NCBI GenBank assembly: GCA_036250195.1
Contig: JAVHZZ010000001.1
Span: 400,820,117-400,884,116, forward strand
Origin: Mixophyes australis
Lineage: Eukaryota > Chordata > Amphibia > Anura > Limnodynastidae
Direction of reading: 5' to 3'
Length of the DNA stretch: 64,000 nucleotides
Part shown: positions 58,046-64,000 of the stretch, one piece after another
How the letters are laid out: the number at the start of each line of letters is the position of its first letter
Numbering within the stretch: position 1 is the stretch's first letter
Position numbers and translations under genes: made by a program
The notes under the pieces: model-generated
Databases searched by the model: none
What the model was told of the DNA's origin: nothing
The model's input: the letters and a program-made list of their open reading frames with translations, nothing else

Positions 58046-59179
58046 GTCATTGCCCATTTTCTAAGCTCCTTTCCCGCTAGCTGTACTGTGCCATGTAACT
58101 GCAGTCTTTTGTCAGCAATTTTTTCCTTGGTATGCTAAAAAAGTTTCTTAAAAAAAATATTTAAAAGCATCCCCCTTACCTCTTTAACCCAATGCCAGGC
58201 ATAACGAAAATAAATTTCTGTGACACTTTGCTGAAACAACAGTGCTGCCGTCGGGTAAAAAGCAAACAAAAAATGTATGATTTACAGAAGCCGTTAACTG
58301 CAAATGTTGCTTTTCAGTGATTCACAGACCGCACCCAATTATCCCAATTTCGGCATGGCAATCCTGATTTTTCTTAGGCTGTAATGTTAATTTATAAACC
58401 ACACACTAAAAAAACCTAGCGCTATATTTGCTTTCACACTTTAAAGATAAGAAACCGCCCGCAGCTGTAGGAGGGTGGTGCTGGCACCCCCAAGAAAATG
58501 GATATAAAACACAAGAATATACAGCGCTGGGAGGAGCCTCATCCAAGTGTATATCAATTGATATAATATCAATCAATGCATAAGACCAATGTATCCAAGG
58601 CTCAAATGTAGATAAACAATTTAATAATAAGCAAAAACAATCAAAAGCTCAAGCAAATCTCAAATTGCATGGAAACTACCATGAATCATACAATGTGAAA
58701 GATAAAACACAACATAAAATATATGGATAGTACTGTCGTATCACTTGGTAATGATGTGTATAATTTGGACATCCAATCCAGTGTAAGTCCCAAATGGAAA
58801 TAGACTGCTCACTGGGCAGTAAGCCGTTGAACAGTTAAACAAAGACAAGAATGCCGATAATATGAAATGAGGGAGGTGTCTGTGGACTTGATAATAAACT
58901 GGGGTTTAGCGTGGATGAATCGCACTTACGAGTCCCCTTGGGATGCGCTGATGATATGGCAAGTCCCAACTTAAGCTCCTCCGTGTTGATGCTGTCAGTG
59001 TGTCGGCTCCGATGTAAAAAAGCAGGTGCGCACCTGTAAAAACTCTGTGTAATACACTTCTACCGCAACAGTGTTCCTAGTAAGTCCATAGATACCCACA
59101 ATCGCATCAATAATGTGGACTGAATCACCGTTCTGCTGGTAGGTGTTAGATGGTCACAATAACTCCCAGCAAGGTGCTG

Positions 59180-59228
59180 ATAACTTCGGATAATGGCAAC
59201 GCGTTTCGTCCACTATGTCGTGGACTTT
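59180..59228 (-). ncRNA. Hammerhead-ribozyme-like motif, degenerate
   Basis: The minus strand reads CTTGAGAAAG, stem GTCCAC, loop GACATA, stem GTGGAC, then GAAACGCGTTGCC. Stem II plus GAAA fits the hammerhead core found in Penelope-like elements, but the CUGAUGA box is replaced by CUUGAGA, so cleavage is doubtful. Confidence 0.45.
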
Positions 59229-59689
59229 CTCAAGCCTCAATCCTAATTGTCCAGTCATAGATCTTTAAATAGCCCTTTCTGAATGGGCTTAATTGGTTTA
59301 ATCACACCTGTTGCTTAATGTTCCTGATGACAGTACTCTCCATTGACAAAATAAGCATACAAAACCAATTCTTTACAAAAAACAATAACACTTAAAAAAC
59401 CTTGATTGTCTGATTACAAGTACATAAAACACACATAAAAAAAACAAATACTGAAATAAGAAAATATAAAAGAATACAAATGTATGTATAGATGAATAAA
59501 TAAATATTAAATAAACAAAAGAAAATAACTATAACAAGACCACAGTGGAGCAGAATAAGTTGATCATATCAATACTGATAAAAAATGTACTGAAAATACT
59601 AAATGTGGGAGGCTGGTTGGGTCTCTGGGTCCTAAACTCAGGGTCCACCGTACTATCACATGTCCCATACCAGCACATATCCCTAATCT

Positions 59690-60067
59690 AATGACACCAG
59701 TCATTGAACTCAATAGTCTCATTAAGACCTTCTGGAAATAGTCTGTAACTTAAAGATCCACATAGCTTCACCTCTACAAAGGTTTGGATATCTGTTGCCC
59801 CCCCCCCCCCCCACTAGGAGTGGCATCAAACTTTTACAATATTAACAATATAACACCTGAAGCTTCGCTCTTATGCTTCTCAGCAAAGTGTCTTGAAACT
59901 CCATGTGTGAGGAGTCCTTTATTAATATTGATGGGGTGTTCTCTAAATCTGGTCTTCAGAGGGCGAGTGGTTATGCCCATGTATTGAAGTCCACACGGGC
60001 ATTTCAATGCATTTACAACATATGGCGTCCCACAGTTGATGAATTGTGAAATTTTGTATACCATCCC
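59690..60067 (-). pseudogene. Penelope-like GIY-YIG endonuclease fragment
   Basis: The minus strand reads CGTPYVVNALKCPCGLQYMG then ITTRPLKTRFREHPININKG and SRHFAEKHKSEAS. This is the CPCG-x-YxG-x-TTRPLKxR-x-EH pattern of the GIY-YIG domain fused to Penelope-type reverse transcriptases. After a frameshift and a run of 15 C (59798-59812 on the plus strand), EAMWIFKLQT and PEGLNETIEFN resemble the protein's usual end. It is 5'-truncated and dead. Confidence 0.85.
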
Positions 60068-60104
60068 ATTCGAAGTTGATTTAGCAAAGTAAAAAAAAAA
60101 AAAT

Positions 60105-61350
60105 AGTAGTTGCTTATATTACAGTGCTTACGGAAAGGACTAAATTCATACAGATCAAATCTCCAGTTCACAAGTAGACTTTACTTTACTAGTAGTGTTA
60201 GAAGCAACTTTAATAAAGGCTTCTTTTTATATCTGAGGGCATCAGAAAAAAATAGCAATAATCAATGCAAAGCATTTTATTATCAACTAGCAAAAGTGAC
60301 TTGGTCATTACTTGTGGAATAACAGTTTAGCATTCGAGGGTAGTCTTAGATGTGTACAAGAGGGAGCAAGTGACACATCATAACTGAAATGCCATGGATG
60401 TTATTGTAATGTTGTAAGTTTCAGACAACAGAGAACATAAATTGCTCGTCTTTGCATGACTCTTTCAATACGCTGAGAGTCTATTTTCAACAGTTCTGAG
60501 ATATAAGAACTAATAAACAAAGAGCATGAACAAATTTACCCAGCTCAGAAAGGTTTTTTACCCTTTATGTCCAGCCCAATCTTAGCAGGAATAACTTTTG
60601 TATTCCATAGTTAATTCAAATACATATTATATTGGGGGGGTTTGTTTCACATAGATCTTTCCATGATTCTCTCTTTAGTTACTCTGGCTGATTAGTGCAA
60701 CCCCAAGTAGTATTGCGCATGGTGGAACTACTGCTGGAGCAGACCATGAGGCTGCTATGGAGCCCATCTAGAGGGCCCATCTTATCAGCATGTATGGGGG
60801 CCAGCACATGTGCAGTGCAACCCCGTTTTAGTTCAAGAACTGAAAGCCCAAGTAGAGCTTCATTACGCATGAGTCAATAACAAGGCCGCCAAGAGGAATT
60901 TCAGGCCCCATCACTGTATCCTCTTGGGGGCACGGCAATAGCCACCAAAGGGAACATGGCCACAGCAGGTTGGTGGCTCCTCTCGCTACACAGACAGCCC
61001 AGAGCCCCTAGGCGTACCTGCCCCCTCCTGCACCCCTATTCCTGCATGCTGAGAAGAACAGAGCAGGAACCCCCTGAATGGATGGACCAGAAATGCTGCC
61101 CCTCCCCCACCCAATTAAAATTTTGCTATGGTGCCCGGCAATTGAGATTTACTCTTCTGTCTGCACCACATTGTAATCACCTACTTTTCCAAACTATAGC
61201 AATAAAAAATTACACTACATTATACAAGGTTCGTTATAGTTATAAGATCTAGGAGCACAGATGAAAATTTTAGTTTTAAAATGTTTCTTTTTTTTCCTAG
61301 TGATATACTACTTTCACACATGGTTACAATATGCCCATCAATGAATATTA
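60105..61350. other. No gene seen; possible hAT-type debris
   Basis: 60660-61140 contains GGGCCC-rich text with AAGGCCGCCAAGAGGAATTT and CTATGGTGCCCGGCA, which resembles hAT-type non-autonomous elements, but I could not match both ends. Confidence 0.35.
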
Positions 61351-61354
61351 TCAT

Positions 61355-61470
61355 AATCCTCATCATCAGCAGCTATTTATATAGCGCCACTAATACCGCA
61401 GCACTGTACAAAGAACTCACTCATATCAGTCCCTGCCCCATTGGAGCTTACAGTCTAAATTCATATCTAA
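61355..61470 (-). repeat. SINE 3' tail fragment, reverse orientation
   Basis: TTATATAGCGCCACTAATAC, GCAGCACTGTACAAAGAACT and CATTGGAGCTTACAGTCTAA are the complement of the SINE tail at 47235-47320. Confidence 0.7.
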
Positions 61471-61538
61471 GTTTTATACAAAGATGGTAGGGCAAGGGCA
61501 AGAAAGATAATTTTTAATGGCTGAGGTCAGTAAGGGGA

Positions 61539-61993
61539 CAGGGCCGTCTCTCCCATTGGGCACAATGGGCAGGTGCCCAGGGGCCCTGCAGCCCAGGGGG
61601 CCCGTCAGAGGCAGCGCAAAAAAAAAATCCTGCAAAAAAAAAAGAAGAAAATACATACCTTGCGGTCAGCTGGCGATCCGGCTCACTCCCTGGTCTACTC
61701 CTCCGTGCGGCGCTTGCAGTGCATGTCGGGCGAGAATTCATCACGCCCGCCCGACATCCATTGCGGAGCGCAGCACGGAGGAGACCATGGAGGGAGCCGG
61801 ATCGCCAGCTGACCGCAAGGTAAGTATTTTCTTCTTTTTTTTGCAGTGCGAAAACAATTTAAATTAGCAGGCAGCAGCAGTGACTTGGAAGAAAAAGTGA
61901 AGAGGATCGCATCGGAGAATAAGGTAAGTTAAGGTTTTTCGTTTTTTTAATTATCAAGTGACGCTGACGGCTGACCAGTGCATAAAAAAAGTG

Positions 61994-62044
<51 letters not shown>

Positions 62045-62097
62045 GCCCTGGTGCACTGCTTTGGCCGGGGGCCCATGATGTTCTTAAGAGGGCCCTG
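61539..62097. mobile_element. hAT-type non-autonomous element with internal hairpin
   Basis: CAGGGCCG at the left and a GGGCCCTG-type right end, with flanks TAAGGGGA (61531-61538) and TTAGGGGA (62098-62105), an 8-bp duplication with one mismatch. Inside, GCGGTCAGCTGGCGATCCGG (61662-61681) pairs with CCGGATCGCCAGCTGACCGC (61798-61817). A (TA)n run lies at 61998-62040. Confidence 0.85.
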
Positions 62098-62105
62098 TTA
62101 GGGGA

Positions 62106-64000
62106 GATTTTCATTAATGGCCAATTATTGGACCCCAGTTGTTTTTTTGCATAAAATAGGCATTCTCTTATGGAAAATATGTAAGTGTAAGTCTCATGCA
62201 GACTCCAGTTATTACTGTGCATGGTTTGAAAAACAGAACAGGGGAGAGAAGACATAGGGCAAGTATAGTAACGCCATGTTAACGTAATTATGGCACATAC
62301 AGAGGTGGAATCATCTTCAAATTTTCTCCCCCCAAAAGGAAAATTTTCAGTGAATGAACAGCATGCAGGCCCGATTCCACTACTAAATCAGCCCCGTCCC
62401 AATCTTCTCTTTTGCAATGTTGGTAACATAGGTGAGAACTTTTGACCTGGAAATTTCAATGTAGTACAGTGTATATCAAGTATACTCTTGGTGAATAGAG
62501 GTAGGAACATCAAAGTAATTAGCAGTACCCAGTAAGAGGCAGGGACTATTGACAGGCCTGCTTCCACGCTTGTGATGAAATTTGGTGTAAATTTCAGGTG
62601 ATACAATTTTCAAATTCCATTATTGCTTTGCCATTCAGTGAAATGGCCATTTCACATTGTATGTGTAAACTTGCATTTGACTGAATTTGTAGACTATGAC
62701 TAGAGACAACCATGGTCCATTCATTCTGTCTGGTGTGGTTGGGGTAGGACTTGGAAGACTTAAGGGCAAATTCCACCAGCAAAATTGGAAAAATACCCCG
62801 GTTTGCAGCCAAATGTCTAATGATGCATATATTCCGCATGTGTGCTGCATTTGTGATGTCTGTGCATAGTGTACATTTTTTTCAAACTCTTAACACATTG
62901 TAGTATTTTGGTAGATTTTGTGCAACAGTAAACTCATTTTTATTCCTTCTAGGTTTTAAGATTAACAACATCCAGTGCAGTGTTACACAAATCTCAAGCA
63001 TTTATTCCCATTTGGCTTAACATTTGCATCTCAAATGAACTTTTTACAATTTTGCTTTACAAGTACCCATCCTTTTCTCAAAATACCCGGACAATGTTAT
63101 GGTCATTATCAAATAGGCATTGATCTAACTGCAAGGATACCTGGAGGATAGTGGTTTAACAGGATAGGATAAGATTAATGCTGTTCCCAAACTTTCAACA
63201 TACACTTTATTCATTTGTACGGTCAGCACTTTCATCATAGAGTGCAATTAAACCTATTCTGCTGCAATACTGTGTTATAATTGACAGGGGTCCTTCTGGC
63301 TCCATTCCTGTGAACAAGCATTTTTAGGGCCCCAATTAATTAACAAGCTACTTCCTACACCAGGATGGTTATGGAGAGCCCTTACATTTTGCAGTTCTTT
63401 GGCTGTTTGTGTTTAGTAGAGAGCGAGCCAGGCTTTTGTTTATGACTGAGGAGCCCAGAAGATAGTTACCGTAATTAAGAGAACTCATCACTACAAGCCT
63501 CTCCTAAATCATGCTAGCTAGCCCATAATTTGTAAGAATATAAACTATTGACACTGGTCAATGGACACTTTATACACATTTGAAATAATTCATGATTGTC
63601 TATAGTCCAACTATTATGTCAGACAACAATCCCTCCCACTAGGTTAGGCCCCTAAGTCATTTTAGTGTGCAAGAACAATTACAGATTATTAAGAGCAACG
63701 GGGCTTTAGGAGGATTATGAAACAAACAGAAAAAAATTATTTAAATCTAGTTAAGATAACTTCAGTATTTTCATTAAGAAGATCTAACCAATTTGCTTTA
63801 TTGCTGACACCCCATAAAAAAAAATTGTTTTAAAAATAGTATGTTCTATCTAACATCAAGCAATTCAGAAATGAAGCAACCTCTGCTAATCCTCTGCTAA
63901 TGTTAACCGCTACCTGGCTTCTACAATCTTGCCATTTACTCTGGGACTGTTGAAGATGATCATGTTCCATACAGGGAACATGTTCATAATGAGATTTATT
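62106..64000 (+). other. GUCY1A1: Downstream GUCY1A1 intron, no exon seen
   Basis: AT-rich sequence without recognisable cyclase exons, terminal repeats or coding sequence. By inference it belongs to the intron after exon 5. Confidence 0.5.

Larger units (their letters stand above)
58430..60100 (-). mobile_element. 3' part of a Penelope-like element
   Basis: On the minus strand the order is GIY-YIG endonuclease (60064-59834), the C-terminal remnant, a non-coding 3' region and a hammerhead-like motif at about 59185-59225. No reverse transcriptase remains. The 3' boundary near 58430 is uncertain. Confidence 0.7.

Noticed and set aside
61517..61867. 116-codon frame
   Set aside because: It lies in a hAT-type non-autonomous element and overlaps its internal hairpin.
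56346..64000. Remaining GUCY1A1 catalytic exons
   Set aside because: I looked for the VETIGDAYC and later conserved blocks with splice sites but saw none. I infer they are downstream, not that the gene is truncated.

Overview
This is vertebrate nuclear DNA, most likely from an anuran amphibian. The reasons are AT-rich sequence, very large introns, and a dense mix of repeats of a frog-like type: hAT, MULE, Tc1, piggyBac-like, Tx1/L1 LINE, Penelope-like, Ty3/gypsy, a V-type SINE and many palindromic MITEs. There is no sign of bacterial or organellar DNA. The species call is inference.

One host gene is present. GUCY1A1 (soluble guanylate cyclase alpha-1) lies on the + strand, with five coding exons at 32270-32530, 40459-40526, 44087-44190, 45935-46641 and 55854-56345. 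All have GT/AG junctions and compatible phases, and together they give 544 codons, from the start Met to partway through the cyclase catalytic domain. The remaining roughly 145 codons were not found before base 64000 and should lie downstream.

The first 31.8 kb is an accessory block built of nested mobile elements. At 383-8329 is a complete hAT element with a perfect 8-bp target duplication, an uninterrupted BED-finger transposase (4356-7343, minus) and a tail full of repeats. At 8340-9019 and 9023-13239 are two older hAT fragments, head to head, the second with a broken transposase. At 14286-17351 is an unclassified composite element with arms of about 570 bp in inverted orientation and a 15-bp target duplication; it sits inside a palindromic element that itself lies in a GT-rich minisatellite. 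From 18.1 to 29.7 kb, two minisatellite arrays in opposite orientation flank a decayed MULE transposase/Ulp1-protease gene (18.6-22.65 kb) and two Tx1/L1-like LINE fragments (22.65-23.8 minus, 25.13-28.17 plus). At 29777-31811 is a hAT-type element stuffed with a 24-bp minisatellite.

The second half is GUCY1A1 plus transposon debris in its introns: piggyBac-, hAT- and MULE-type MITEs, LINE RT, gypsy integrase, SINE, Tc1 transposase, and the 3' part of a Penelope-like element with a GIY-YIG domain and a hammerhead-like motif.

The most interesting signals are a hairpin just after the hAT transposase stop codon that is kept by paired base changes between two hAT copies, hAT tails built from copies of their own coding sequence, and the inverted minisatellite arrays around a MULE that may be foldback-type termini.
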